Part shown: one piece after another, positions 16,621 through 25,977 of the stretch | Layout: each line of letters starts with the position of its first letter | Position numbering within the stretch: position 1 is the stretch's first letter | NCBI GenBank assembly: GCA_045631905.1 | Contig: JAZQVO010000028.1 | Coordinates: 124,001-188,000, forward strand | Direction of reading: 5' to 3' | DNA from: HGM04593 sp045631905 | GTDB lineage: Bacteria > Bacteroidota > Bacteroidia > Bacteroidales > Bacteroidaceae | Length of the DNA: 64,000 nt | Position numbers and translations under genes: made by a program | Notes under the pieces: model-generated | The model's database searches: none | What the model was told of the DNA's origin: nothing | Seen by the model: the letters and a program-made list of their open reading frames with translations, nothing else

Positions 16621-17613
16621 TTAAGGTACCTCAACATTATTCAATATCTGGCTTACAATCTCGTCGGCAGTGATGTTGCTTGCCTCGGCCTCGTAGCTCA
16701 AACCGATGCGGTGACGAAGCACATCGTGTGCAACTGCGCGCACGTCCTCGGGTATCACATATCCTCTGCGTTTGATGAAGGCATACGCACGGGCCGCAAG
16801 AGCAAGGTTAATTGATGCACGGGGAGAACCACCGAAAGAGATCATCTCTTTGAGGTCCTTCATGCCATATTTATCGGGGTAACGTGTTGCAAAAACAATA
16901 TCGGCGATGTACTGCTCAATCTTCTCGTCAAGATATACCTGACGCACCACCTTGCGTGCCTCTACAATCTCGTCGGGTTTCAACAGAGGCTTAACCTCTA
17001 TCTTTTCTCCCGATATATTCTGTCGAATAATCTTCTTCTCCTCCGACAACTCGGGATACCCAATAATTACTTTAAGCATAAAGCGGTCTACCTGTGCTTC
17101 GGGCAACGGGTATGTACCCTCTTGCTCTATGGGGTTTTGTGTTGCAAGTACAAGGAAGGGTGAAGGGAGAGCAAATGTGCTCTTGCCTATTGTCACCTGA
17201 CGCTCCTGCATAGCCTCGAGCAATGCGCTCTGCACCTTTGCCGGGGCACGGTTAATCTCGTCGGCAAGCACAAAATTTGCAAATATAGGACCTTTTTTCG
17301 ACTTAAAATCCTCATCTTTTTGGCTATATACCATCGTACCTATTACGTCGGCAGGCAAGAGGTCGGGAGTAAACTGTATACGGCTGAAATCGGCATCTAT
17401 AAGTTGCGACAAAGTCTTTATTGCCAAAGTTTTAGCCAAACCCGGCATACCTTCGAGAAGCACATGGCCGTCGGCCAACAAACCAATCAGCAACGACTCA
17501 ACCAAATGTTTCTGTCCCACAATCACTTGGTCCATACCGGTGAGCAGGTTTGTTATAAAACCGCTCTGCCTTTCTATCATCTCGTTTAATTCTCTGATGT
17601 CTACTGCACCCAT
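16621..17613 (-). CDS. MoxR family AAA+ ATPase
   Basis: A 330-residue AAA+ ATPase: a Walker A of the GLAKT type (LEGMPGLAKTLAIKTLSQLI), Walker B (FVLADEINRAPAKVQSALLE), sensor 1 (FLVLATQNPIEQEGTYPLPE) and the C-terminal lid (GGSPRASINLALAARAYAFI). MoxR proteins are chaperone-like and act on VWA partners, here BatA/BatB. It is the first gene of the nine-gene operon; a TACTTTTG -7-like box lies 34 bases upstream. Confidence 0.95.
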   Translation of the reverse strand: MGAVDIRELNEMIERQSGFITNLLTGMDQVIVGQKHLVESLLIGLLADGHVLLEGMPGLAKTLAIKTLSQLIDADFSRIQFTPDLLPADVIGTMVYSQKDEDFKSKKGPIFANFVLADEINRAPAKVQSALLEAMQERQVTIGKSTFALPSPFLVLATQNPIEQEGTYPLPEAQVDRFMLKVIIGYPELSEEKKIIRQNISGEKIEVKPLLKPDEIVEARKVVRQVYLDEKIEQYIADIVFATRYPDKYGMKDLKEMISFGGSPRASINLALAARAYAFIKRRGYVIPEDVRAVAHDVLRHRIGLSYEAEASNITADEIVSQILNNVEVP

Positions 17614-17646
17614 AATTATCTATCGTTTTATATTTGTTTTTTATTT

Positions 17647-17654
17647 CAAAAGTA
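17647..17654 (-). promoter_or_regulatory. -7 box of the Bat operon
   Basis: On the minus strand TACTTTTG matches TAnnTTTG, 34 bases before the moxR start. No convincing -33 element is seen. Confidence 0.45.
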
Positions 17655-17743
17655 ATGCTTTGGTTTAACACTAAGTGTTAATATTGTTAAAAGAGATTTA
17701 ACCTCTGTTAGTTTAAAGAAACTTTAACGTATAACTCTGTTTT

Positions 17744-18823
17744 TTATCTTGGATACAGGCAAGGTATTGCAAGTTGCATGCCTTTTGCAAGCTCGTTAGG
17801 GTTTCTCAATTTGTTATATTGCACAATGTAGGGCCACAATTTTCTGTCGCCATAATATGTAAATGCTATGCGTGCCAGCGTCTCGTCGGTGGCAACTGTG
17901 TGTGTGGTAATCTCTCCTTTTGCAACGTATAGCAGTGTGTCGCTCATTGTAATTGACCTTGTGGGCTTGTTTGCAAGCTCTTCGAGCATCTTAAACTCAT
18001 AAGGTTCTTCAATTTCTGCCACGGCTACAGTCGTGCTATCGGCCAAAGCTGTTGTGTCGGGCATAGCTGAGTTCGCATCAAGCTCGGCAACTGTTACCAC
18101 CTTCTCTGCATCAGCTACCGCCGTCTCTCCCCTCTGCTTACTATACATATAGAGCAGAAACGCGCCTGCGCATATTATTATAATAGGTATAAGTGTATAT
18201 ATCCATCTTTTTCCTTTCTGTGCAGGCTCAATAGTTTTGTCGGCATCGTCGGCTTTTTGTTCTTCGGCGACAGATGGCTCTTCGGTCGGCAGTTTTTCTT
18301 CTGCAACAAGCTCGGTGTCGGTAGCAGGCTCTTCGGCTGATGTTTCGGCGTTTTTTTCTATTACAGGCTCATCAGCCACCTCGGCTGTTGCAACATCGGC
18401 AGGCTTGTCTAACACGGCACTACTCTCTTCTGTCGCAGGCTCCTCTGTTATAAGTTCCTCGGCCGTTGCCTCTTCGTCGTTACACTCCTCTCCGACACAA
18501 GTATCGTCTACCTCTACGGGCTCAAACATCGCAAACGGTTGGTTTACTTTGTCTTTCAGCGTGTCGGCAGGCAAAAAAGTGAGTTTTTTATGTCCTTTAA
18601 TCTCAATCTTTTCCCCCGTGTTTACATCGACACTGCCACGGCTCGCAACATCGGTTATTTTAAAGGTCCCAAGGCCGTTTATTTTGGCCGAACCATCTTT
18701 TTCGAGCCCCTCAATAATAATATCAAAGAAGGCTTTTGTAAAGGCCTCGGCCTTTGCGCCCGACACACCTGTGCTCTTTGCAAATAATGTCGATAGGTCG
18801 GAGTGATTTAATTTTGCGTCCAT
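17744..18823 (-). CDS. HU-like domain / membrane helix / LysM fusion protein
   Basis: A 359-residue fusion. Residues 1 to about 95 are an HU/IHF-like fold (KINGLGTFKI, NTGEKIEIKGHKKLTFLPA). Residues 103-204 are an acidic, Pro/Thr-rich linker with TEEPATEE-like units. One membrane helix follows at about 207-227 (WIYTLIPIIIICAGAFLLYM), then about 75 mostly polar residues, and a LysM domain at about 305-355 (THTVATDETLARIAFTYYGD...AKGMQLAIP). The predicted topology is N-terminal part in the cytoplasm and LysM in the periplasm, so the protein could link DNA or another HU partner to peptidoglycan. It starts 12 bases after a normal HU gene. Confidence 0.85.
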   Translation of the reverse strand: MDAKLNHSDLSTLFAKSTGVSGAKAEAFTKAFFDIIIEGLEKDGSAKINGLGTFKITDVASRGSVDVNTGEKIEIKGHKKLTFLPADTLKDKVNQPFAMFEPVEVDDTCVGEECNDEEATAEELITEEPATEESSAVLDKPADVATAEVADEPVIEKNAETSAEEPATDTELVAEEKLPTEEPSVAEEQKADDADKTIEPAQKGKRWIYTLIPIIIICAGAFLLYMYSKQRGETAVADAEKVVTVAELDANSAMPDTTALADSTTVAVAEIEEPYEFKMLEELANKPTRSITMSDTLLYVAKGEITTHTVATDETLARIAFTYYGDRKLWPYIVQYNKLRNPNELAKGMQLAIPCLYPR

Positions 18824-18835
18824 ATTATACAGCCT

Positions 18836-19111
18836 TTAATCTTTGAATTTATCTTTCAGTTTACTGCTCGGGCGGAAAGAGGGAACAATCTTTGGAGGAA
18901 CCAAAAAGCGTTGTCCCGTCTTAGGATTAACCGATATTCTCTCGTTTCGCATTTTTACCTCGAAAACACCGAATCCCGATATATTAAGCTGGTCGTTCTC
19001 TTTCAGACGTTCTGTCATCACAGCAATAAATGCTTCGACATCGGCTGTTGCTTCGGCAGGTGTAACCCCACAGTGCTTTGCCAGCTTGGCGATAAATTCT
19101 TTATTATTCAT
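18836..19111 (-). CDS. HU family DNA-binding protein
   Basis: A 91-residue HU/IHF-type histone-like protein of normal length: MNNKEFIAKLAKHCGVTPAE, the beta-arm region RISVNPKTGQRFLVPPKIVP and a C-terminal helix. It bends and compacts DNA as a dimer. It lies 11 bases after rimO and 12 before the HU-LysM fusion, so all three are probably transcribed together. Confidence 0.93.
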   Translation of the reverse strand: MNNKEFIAKLAKHCGVTPAEATADVEAFIAVMTERLKENDQLNISGFGVFEVKMRNERISVNPKTGQRFLVPPKIVPSFRPSSKLKDKFKD

Positions 19112-19122
19112 CTTGATGTATA

Positions 19123-20424
19123 TTATTTATTCACGGTTCCCATTAAATCGAACTCTGTTGCGTCGGTTATTGTAACATCGTAAAATTCTCCTATCTGCAA
19201 CTCACACTCGTTTACATTTATAAGAATTTCGGTATCCACGTCGGGCGAGTCAAATTCGGTGCGTCCTATGTAATAATCGCCCTCTATGCGATCTATTATT
19301 GTTTTGAAGTTCTGCCCAACCTTTGCATCGTTCAGCCTTGTCGATATTCTCTGCTGTACCTCCATGAGACGGTCGAGACGCTCCTGTTTTTTCTTTTTCG
19401 AAACGTTGTCTTTGTAATTTTCAGCAGCGTATGTACCGTCCTCCTCGCTGTAAGCAAATGCTCCCAAGCGGTCGAACTTTGCCCATTTTACAAAATCCAT
19501 CAACTCCTCAAAGTCCTTGTCAGTCTCCCCGGGGAAGCCCACCATCATCGTTGTGCGTATACATATACCCGGAACCTCTCTTCTCATCTTCTCTATTAGA
19601 GCATAAGTGTCCTCTTTTGTGACGTGACGTTGCATCTTTTTCAGAATCTTGGTGCTCACATGTTGCAGAGCTATATCAAGATATTTGCACACGTTTTCTC
19701 TTTCGCGCATCACGCGCAAGAGGTCCTCGGGAAAGTGTAAGGGATAGGCATAGTGCAGACGTATCCACTCTACCCCCTCAATGTCCGATATTTTTTCGAC
19801 CAGCTCGGCTATGCTCTGTTTCTTATAGAGGTCTATCCCATAATATGTAAGCTCCTGAGCAATTATCTGAAACTCTTTAACCCCTTGCGAAACAAGGTAA
19901 CGAACCTCGGCAAGTATATCCTCCATGGGGCGCGACACGTGGGCACCTGTTATTATAGGAATTGCGCAATAAGCGCAACGACGGTTGCACCCCTCCGATA
20001 TTTTTAGAAAAGCGTAGTGCCCGGGGGTGGAAAGCACCCTTTCGTTGGCAATCTCGGGTTTGTAACTCTGTTTAAGGTCGGCAAGCAGTTCGTTCCAGTT
20101 AAATTTACCATAGAACTTATCCACCTGCTCAATTTCGGCACGTAGCTCGGTGAGATAACGCTCCGAAAGACAACCCATGACATAAAGTTTGTCAAGTTCT
20201 CCTCTTTCCTTGCGCTCGCAAAATTCAAGAATCATATTAATAGACTCCTGCTTCGCATCACCAATAAAGCCACATGTATTAATAACCGCAATATCGCCAC
20301 AAGGGGAGTCGCTGTCGTGAGTAACCTCGTAACCACACTCCTGTAATTGACGCATAAGCTGTTCCGAATCGACAAGATTCTTGGAACAGCCCATTGTTAT
20401 TACATCTACACAATTCTTTTTCAT
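19123..20424 (-). CDS. rimO: Ribosomal protein S12 methylthiotransferase RimO
   Basis: A 433-residue radical SAM methylthiotransferase that modifies an aspartate of ribosomal protein S12. Three cysteines of the N-terminal UPF0004 domain are visible (TMGCSKNLVDSE, INTCGF, VMGCLSERY), the radical SAM motif is CNRRCAYC (CxxxCxxC), and a C-terminal TRAM domain ends the protein. The DSEQLMRQL segment is typical of RimO rather than MiaB. Six bases separate it from ftsY upstream. Confidence 0.96.
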   Translation of the reverse strand: MKKNCVDVITMGCSKNLVDSEQLMRQLQECGYEVTHDSDSPCGDIAVINTCGFIGDAKQESINMILEFCERKERGELDKLYVMGCLSERYLTELRAEIEQVDKFYGKFNWNELLADLKQSYKPEIANERVLSTPGHYAFLKISEGCNRRCAYCAIPIITGAHVSRPMEDILAEVRYLVSQGVKEFQIIAQELTYYGIDLYKKQSIAELVEKISDIEGVEWIRLHYAYPLHFPEDLLRVMRERENVCKYLDIALQHVSTKILKKMQRHVTKEDTYALIEKMRREVPGICIRTTMMVGFPGETDKDFEELMDFVKWAKFDRLGAFAYSEEDGTYAAENYKDNVSKKKKQERLDRLMEVQQRISTRLNDAKVGQNFKTIIDRIEGDYYIGRTEFDSPDVDTEILINVNECELQIGEFYDVTITDATEFDLMGTVNK

Positions 20425-20430
20425 TGTTCT

Positions 20431-21384
20431 TTATCCGAAAAGTGAATCGACAAACTCGGCACGGTTGAAAATTTGAAGATGGTCGATACCCTCTCCCAAA
20501 CCGATATATTTTACAGGAATTTTAAATTGGTCGCTTATACCGATGACCACACCACCCTTTGCTGTGCCGTCGAGTTTTGTGATGGCAAGCGATGTCACCT
20601 CTGTTGCTTTGGTAAATTGCTTGGCCTGCTCAAAAGCATTCTGTCCTGTGGAACCATCGAGCACCAAGAGCACGTCGTTGGGTGCGTCGGGCAGAATCTT
20701 CTTCATCACATTCTTTATTTTTGTAAGCTCGTTCATCAGGCCCACTTTATTGTGCAGACGACCGGCTGTGTCGATAATAACCACATCGGCTCCGTTTGCA
20801 ACGGCCGACGACAAAGTATCGAAGGCAACCGATGCAGGGTCGCTTCCCATGCCCTGTTTGATTACGGGAACGTCGGCACGGTGGCCCCACTCCACAAGTT
20901 GCTCCACGGCTGCTGCACGGAAGGTGTCGGCGGCACCGAGGTACACCTTTTTGCCGGCCTTCTTAAATTGGTGAGCAAGCTTGCCGATGGTTGTTGTCTT
21001 ACCAACACCATTAACACCTACAACCATAATAACATAGGGTGCGCCGGGTGTTGTGGGAAAATCGAAAGTACCATTATCCTCGGTATTGTTCTCCATGAGC
21101 AGAGCCGCAATCTCATCTTTGAGAAGAGCATTAAGCTCGCCTGTTCCCATATATTTGTCGCGTGCGGCACGTGCCTGAATACGCTCAATTATTTTAAGTG
21201 TGGTTTCAACACCAACGTCCGAAGTAATTAACACCTCTTCGAGGTTGTCTAGCACCTCATCGTCAATCTCCTTTTTTCCTATTATTGCGCGTGCAATTTT
21301 ACCAAACACGCTCTCTTTGGTTTTCGACAAGCCCTTGTCGAGCACCTCTTTCTTCTCCTTTGTAAAAAAACTGAATATTCCCAT
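20431..21384 (-). CDS. ftsY: Signal recognition particle receptor FtsY
   Basis: A 317-residue SRP GTPase: short N-terminal region (MGIFSFFTKEKKEVLDKGLS), N domain helices, then the G domain with GVNGVGKTTTIGKLAHQFKK, the DTFRAAAVEQL motif, DTAGR, and TKLDGTAKGG. FtsY brings ribosome-SRP complexes to the Sec translocon. The acidic A domain found in E. coli FtsY is absent, as usual in Bacteroidota. It lies 13 bases after lepA. Confidence 0.97.
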   Translation of the reverse strand: MGIFSFFTKEKKEVLDKGLSKTKESVFGKIARAIIGKKEIDDEVLDNLEEVLITSDVGVETTLKIIERIQARAARDKYMGTGELNALLKDEIAALLMENNTEDNGTFDFPTTPGAPYVIMVVGVNGVGKTTTIGKLAHQFKKAGKKVYLGAADTFRAAAVEQLVEWGHRADVPVIKQGMGSDPASVAFDTLSSAVANGADVVIIDTAGRLHNKVGLMNELTKIKNVMKKILPDAPNDVLLVLDGSTGQNAFEQAKQFTKATEVTSLAITKLDGTAKGGVVIGISDQFKIPVKYIGLGEGIDHLQIFNRAEFVDSLFG

Positions 21385-21397
21385 ATTCTTCTAAATA

Positions 21398-23179
21398 TTA
21401 ATCAAGTTTAAGAACAGCAAGGAACGCCTTCTGCGGAACCTCTACGTTTCCAATTTGTTTCATACGTTTCTTACCCTTCTTCTGTTTCTCTAACAATTTT
21501 CTCTTACGCGACACGTCGCCACCATAACATTTTGCGGTTACGTCCTTACGCACCTGTTTGATGGTTTCGCGTGCAATTATTTTTGTGCCTATCGCCGCTT
21601 GCAGAGCAATATCAAACTGCTGACGAGGGATAAGGTCGCGTAACTTCTCACACATCTGGCGACCCAAACCATAAGCATTATCCACATGAGTGAGGGTTGA
21701 AAGCGCATCGACCGACTCGCCGTTGAGAAGAATATCGAGCTTTATCAGCTTCGATGTTCTAAAACCGGCAGGGTGATAGTCGAACGAAGCATACCCTTTC
21801 GAAATACTCTTCAATTTATCGTAAAAATCTATCACAATCTCACCAAGAGGCAACAAGAAGCGTATATCGACACGGTTACCTGTTATAAACTCCTGTCTCA
21901 GCAACTCGCCACGCTTCGAAAGGCAGAGTGTCATGATGGGGCCTATGTACTCGGCACGAGTAATGATGCTCGCATTTATGTAAGGCTCCTCTATGTGGTC
22001 TATCAGCGTTTGGTCGGGCATGCCACCGGGGTTATGCACCTCCTGCACGTTGCCCTGCTTGTCGTAAACCATGTACGACACGTTGGGCACGGTTGTTATC
22101 ACACTCATGTCAAACTCGCGGTCGAGACGCTCTTGCACAATCTCCATGTGCAACAAGCCCAAGAAACCACAGCGGAAACCAAAGCCGAGCGCCGCCGACG
22201 ACTCGGGGCTGAATGTGAGCGAAGCATCGTTCAACTGCAATTTTTCGAGGCTTGCACGCAAGTCCTCGTAATCCTCGGCCTCTATGGGATAGACACCGGC
22301 AAACACCATGGGCTTAACCTCTTCGAAACCGGCTATTGCGCTGTCGCAAGGCCTTGCTATGTGTGTGATGGTATCACCCACCTTCACCTCTCGCGATGTC
22401 TTGATACCAGAAATTATATATCCCACATCTCCTGTGCGCAACTCCTGACGAGGCGACAACTCCATCTTCAACACACCAATTTCATCGGCCTCATACTCCT
22501 TGCCGGTATTAAAGAATTTCACCTTGTCGCCCTGGCGAAGAACACCGTTTGTAATTTTAAAATATGCGATGATACCACGGAACGAGTTGAACACCGAGTC
22601 GAAGATAAGAGCCTGCAAGGGAGCATCTTCATCGCCCACAGGTGCAGGTATACGCTCGACAACAGCTTGCAAAATCTCCTCCACACCCATACCGGTCTTT
22701 CCGCTTGCCTCGATTATATCATCGCGGTCGCAACCTATGAGGTCTACAATCTCGTCTTTCACCTCCTCGGGCATAGCATTTATCATGTCGCACTTGTTAA
22801 TCACAGGGATAATCTCCAAGCCCTGCTCCACCGCCATGTAAAGGTTCGAGATTGTCTGCGCCTGCACACCCTGTGTGGCATCGACAACCAAAAGAGCACC
22901 CTCGCATGCCGCGATAGAACGCGACACCTCGTACGAAAAGTCCACGTGTCCCGGAGTATCAATGAGGTTAAGCGTATACTTCTCCCCGTTATGCATATAC
23001 TCCATTTGAATAGCATGACTCTTAATTGTGATACCACGCTCCTTTTCAAGGTCCATGTTATCGAGCATCTGCCCCTCTGTAATATTTATGGTCTTTGTTG
23101 TTTCGAGCAAACGGTCGGCAAGTGTAGACTTTCCGTGGACGATATGTGCTATAATGCAAAAGTTCCTTATTTTCTCCAT
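21398..23179 (-). CDS. lepA: Elongation factor 4 (LepA)
   Basis: A 593-residue translational GTPase of normal length, with the G domain (DTPGHVDFSYEVSRS for G3, NKCDM for G4), EF-G-like domains and the LepA-specific C-terminal domain (GRQMCEKLRDLIPRQQFDIA; ending VPQKAFLAVLKLD). It back-translocates or remodels stalled ribosomes. The P-loop is odd: residues 11-19 read AHIVHGKST where LepA and almost all translational GTPases have AHIDHGKST; the codon is GTC in place of GAC (23138-23140 on the minus strand). The gene is otherwise intact and appears to lead lepA-ftsY-rimO-HU. Confidence 0.97.
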   Translation of the reverse strand: MEKIRNFCIIAHIVHGKSTLADRLLETTKTINITEGQMLDNMDLEKERGITIKSHAIQMEYMHNGEKYTLNLIDTPGHVDFSYEVSRSIAACEGALLVVDATQGVQAQTISNLYMAVEQGLEIIPVINKCDMINAMPEEVKDEIVDLIGCDRDDIIEASGKTGMGVEEILQAVVERIPAPVGDEDAPLQALIFDSVFNSFRGIIAYFKITNGVLRQGDKVKFFNTGKEYEADEIGVLKMELSPRQELRTGDVGYIISGIKTSREVKVGDTITHIARPCDSAIAGFEEVKPMVFAGVYPIEAEDYEDLRASLEKLQLNDASLTFSPESSAALGFGFRCGFLGLLHMEIVQERLDREFDMSVITTVPNVSYMVYDKQGNVQEVHNPGGMPDQTLIDHIEEPYINASIITRAEYIGPIMTLCLSKRGELLRQEFITGNRVDIRFLLPLGEIVIDFYDKLKSISKGYASFDYHPAGFRTSKLIKLDILLNGESVDALSTLTHVDNAYGLGRQMCEKLRDLIPRQQFDIALQAAIGTKIIARETIKQVRKDVTAKCYGGDVSRKRKLLEKQKKGKKRMKQIGNVEVPQKAFLAVLKLD

Positions 23180-23238
23180 ATATAGTTTTGTTTTTTATCA
23201 GCAATAGTGCAAATTACGGCCTGTTACAAACCATTTTA

Positions 23239-23246
23239 CAAAGATA
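23239..23246 (-). promoter_or_regulatory. Candidate -7 box upstream of lepA
   Basis: TATCTTTG on the minus strand, 60 bases before the lepA start codon, matches TAnnTTTG. The surrounding A/T-rich gap has no clear -33 element. Confidence 0.4.
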
Positions 23247-23333
23247 CAACAAATTTATTATAATAATATTTATATATAACAATATTATTAATTTTACAGC
23301 GAAAAACACGCTTCTGTTAAGAGTTGGTGCAAC

Positions 23334-23362
23334 AAAAAAAGCTCCCCACGGGGAGCTTTTTT
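23334..23362 (-). terminator. Intrinsic terminator after the AsmA-like gene
   Basis: AAAAAAAGCTCCCC, a 3-base loop and GGGAGCTTTTTT form a compact G/C stem with T-runs on both strands. It lies 25 bases past the stop codon of the AsmA-like gene. Confidence 0.85.
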
Positions 23363-23387
23363 AAGAACGAGGTTTCTTATTTGCCTC

Positions 23388-25907
23388 TTATTTTTTCTTC
23401 TTGAAGAGGTCGAGTGCACCGTTTATCAACTTCCCGGCGGCATCAATCTTTTTATCCGAAGCATTGACCGAGGTTGAATCGCTCTCGCTCTTACTGTTGC
23501 CAAACAATTTATCTATCACTTTACCGGCAATTTTTTCGGTCGCTTTCTTAGCAAGAGAGGCCATATCGAGGCTCACTTTGGGCGAGCTGAATGTGCCACC
23601 AATCTTCATATCCACGGTACCAAACTCGGCAAGTTTACCAGCTGTTTCGGGTATGGTGAAAGTACCTGTATAATCGATTGTTTGGTCGAGGCCTGTTGTT
23701 CCCGAAAGATTCATCTTGTAATCGCCCATTTTGATAGTAAAAGGCTTGGTCTTTACACGACCGTCCTTTATAGTAAATTCGAGGTTTATATCTTTGGCAC
23801 TCAAATCTTTCAAAGAGGGCTTGTTTATTATGTCGCCTACAATGTGGAACAGCTTGATGTGATTGAGGCTGAGGTTTCTTGTAGACAGCGAGCCATCGCC
23901 CGTGAGAGATGATAGAACTGGGCTCATAGTGTCGTCAAGTTTGGTATCTATATTTATTTTACCCGAAAAACTACCTGGCATACCCTCGAACAGAGGAGCA
24001 AGTTTACGCACAACATTCAGGTCGTTATAAGCCTTTGCAAAAGCGATGCTGTCGAGCCTGAAACCACCCTTGAAGCTGGGAGAGGCATCTTTTGGAGTAT
24101 AGTAACTTCCGTTCATCACAACATCTCCGCCCATGGTTCGCATCGAGAGGTTCTTCATGTCTACTTTGCGATTTTTCACAACAAGATTTCCTTTAACATC
24201 TTCGAAAACCATATTATCGAACAACATCTTTTTAAAGCCGGCCTGCATAGTAAAGTCGAGATTATCGGGAATCTCAATAATACCCGTTGCAACAGTGTCG
24301 GCAGGTTGGGCATCGCCACTCTCGACAGCAACCGTTGCCGAGTCACCGCTCATAAAGTCGTTCAAATTAAAATAGTTACTCTTGATGTTCAACGAGCCTT
24401 TGAGGGTACTGCCTTTGAGCAGATAACCCATATAATTCTCGAATTTACTGTCGAGTGTAACATCATTCTCTCCTATATTCACCCTTGTTTCGCTCAATTG
24501 TAAATAGCGTGGAGTGAATGTAAAAAGAGAACTCTTTATATCAATTTCAGGCATATCCTCGAGCTTGAGCAACATATTGTTCAGACGCAATGTTCCCGAA
24601 GCCTTAACCTTGTCGTATTGCTCTTTTTCTATGTACGACATACGGCCTTCAACCTGCATGTCGGCATTCAGCACTCCATTAAGTTTCATATCCTCCATGG
24701 GATAAATATCCTTAACCTTTCCAAGGTCGAGTTTACCCTTTGCAGTAACATCGAAAACCATGTCGCTCATGGGGGTGCTCATGGTTGCCACAAGCCCGAA
24801 GGGGTTACCTGCCATCACAAAATTAAATGGCGCAATGTTTATCACAGTATTGTCGGGCGAACCACCGGGGTTACTCACCTTAGCCGAGATGTTTATATTA
24901 TCGACGCCGGCAGGTAATGCAGGATAGCGGAACATAGCCTCGGTAACATCGAGTGCAAGGTCAAATTGCGGGAGCACAGAATCGCCCACAAGCTCACCTT
25001 TTGCGTAGGCCGAGAGCGTAGCAATACCATCGGTTTTCAAATCCTCGAAATCCTTTGAATATATGGCAGGCACGAGAGAGAGAATCTCTTTAAAACCAAT
25101 CTTGTTACTATTCAGCTTTATATCCATCTCCATGCCATTTTCTTTCATAACAACCCAACCATCAACACCGGTTTTGATAGCGTTCAACTCAAAGGTATTC
25201 TCTTTGAATATAAATTTGCTATTAGCAAGGTCGGCATCTATGTTCATGTCGGTAGCCACACGCGCCTTGTTCAGATAAGGCACTCCCTCCATAGAGAAAA
25301 AAAGTTCCTCTATGCCGGCCACGAGGTTAAGCAAAGTTCTTTCACTGCCAAAATCGCCAGAGCAGGTTGCGTCGAGGTTCTTCACCTCGGCAAACATATC
25401 GGCCTGACGATCGTCGTATATAACATTTATATTGTTCAGTGAAAGCTCCTCGAGCTTAACGCGGAAAGGAGACGATGCGGTTGTGTCGGCCACAGTTTCC
25501 TCCTCCTCGCTCTCTTTCATCACGTCCCAGTTTACCTTGCCATCGGCAAGCACGACGGCTTTTGCCGACAGCCCCTCGACAGCTATTTTGCGTATGTCAA
25601 AACCCTCGTCGCCGAAGAGAGAAAGCATGTTCACCGAAGCCGAAATTTCATCGACAGCAACAAGCGTGTCGTTAGCAAACTCCCCTACCCCTTTCAGGTA
25701 AAAATCCTTGATAGAGATTGAAGCCAAAGGGAACTTGCGTATCAAGCTTATATCAATGTCTTTAAAATCAAATTCAGCATTCAGCATCTTGTTACCCTCC
25801 TCTTTCACAAGTGCCTCAATCTTATCCATAAACAAGAAAGGCAGAGTAAAAAGAAGGATAATCACAAACGCAATAACTGCAACTGCTATTTTAAAAATCT
25901 TCTTCAT
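23388..25907 (-). CDS. AsmA family envelope protein
   Basis: An 839-residue protein with an N-terminal membrane anchor (IFKIAVAVIAFVIILLFTLP) and the AsmA N-terminal domain just after it (ALVKEEGNKMLNAEFDFKDI, FPLASISIKDFYLKG). The long middle is repeated beta structure (DVTAKGKLDLGKVKDIYPME), as in AsmA/TamB-type bridge-like proteins. The AsmA_2 C-terminal part follows (GKINIDTKLDDTMSPVLSSL). These proteins are proposed to carry phospholipids between membranes. It is transcribed alone between two hairpins. Confidence 0.9.
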   Translation of the reverse strand: MKKIFKIAVAVIAFVIILLFTLPFLFMDKIEALVKEEGNKMLNAEFDFKDIDISLIRKFPLASISIKDFYLKGVGEFANDTLVAVDEISASVNMLSLFGDEGFDIRKIAVEGLSAKAVVLADGKVNWDVMKESEEEETVADTTASSPFRVKLEELSLNNINVIYDDRQADMFAEVKNLDATCSGDFGSERTLLNLVAGIEELFFSMEGVPYLNKARVATDMNIDADLANSKFIFKENTFELNAIKTGVDGWVVMKENGMEMDIKLNSNKIGFKEILSLVPAIYSKDFEDLKTDGIATLSAYAKGELVGDSVLPQFDLALDVTEAMFRYPALPAGVDNINISAKVSNPGGSPDNTVINIAPFNFVMAGNPFGLVATMSTPMSDMVFDVTAKGKLDLGKVKDIYPMEDMKLNGVLNADMQVEGRMSYIEKEQYDKVKASGTLRLNNMLLKLEDMPEIDIKSSLFTFTPRYLQLSETRVNIGENDVTLDSKFENYMGYLLKGSTLKGSLNIKSNYFNLNDFMSGDSATVAVESGDAQPADTVATGIIEIPDNLDFTMQAGFKKMLFDNMVFEDVKGNLVVKNRKVDMKNLSMRTMGGDVVMNGSYYTPKDASPSFKGGFRLDSIAFAKAYNDLNVVRKLAPLFEGMPGSFSGKINIDTKLDDTMSPVLSSLTGDGSLSTRNLSLNHIKLFHIVGDIINKPSLKDLSAKDINLEFTIKDGRVKTKPFTIKMGDYKMNLSGTTGLDQTIDYTGTFTIPETAGKLAEFGTVDMKIGGTFSSPKVSLDMASLAKKATEKIAGKVIDKLFGNSKSESDSTSVNASDKKIDAAGKLINGALDLFKKKK

Positions 25908-25934
25908 GAATGTTTTTCTATGTTATTGTAATAA

Positions 25935-25969
25935 AATTTAACCGTAACGGTTCGTGCTACGGTTAAATT
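25935..25969 (-). terminator. Hairpin after the GH20 gene
   Basis: A 12-base stem (AATTTAACCGTA with TACGGTTAAATT) and an 11-base loop lie between the GH20 stop codon and the AsmA-like gene. The following minus-strand tract is T-rich but not a pure T-run. Confidence 0.6.
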
Positions 25970-25977
25970 AAGGTTAT

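Noticed and set aside
21773..23185. Plus-strand open frame of 470 codons opposite lepA
   Set aside because: It is a shadow of a codon-biased, fully conserved gene; the predicted protein is Cys/His-rich with no recognisable domain.
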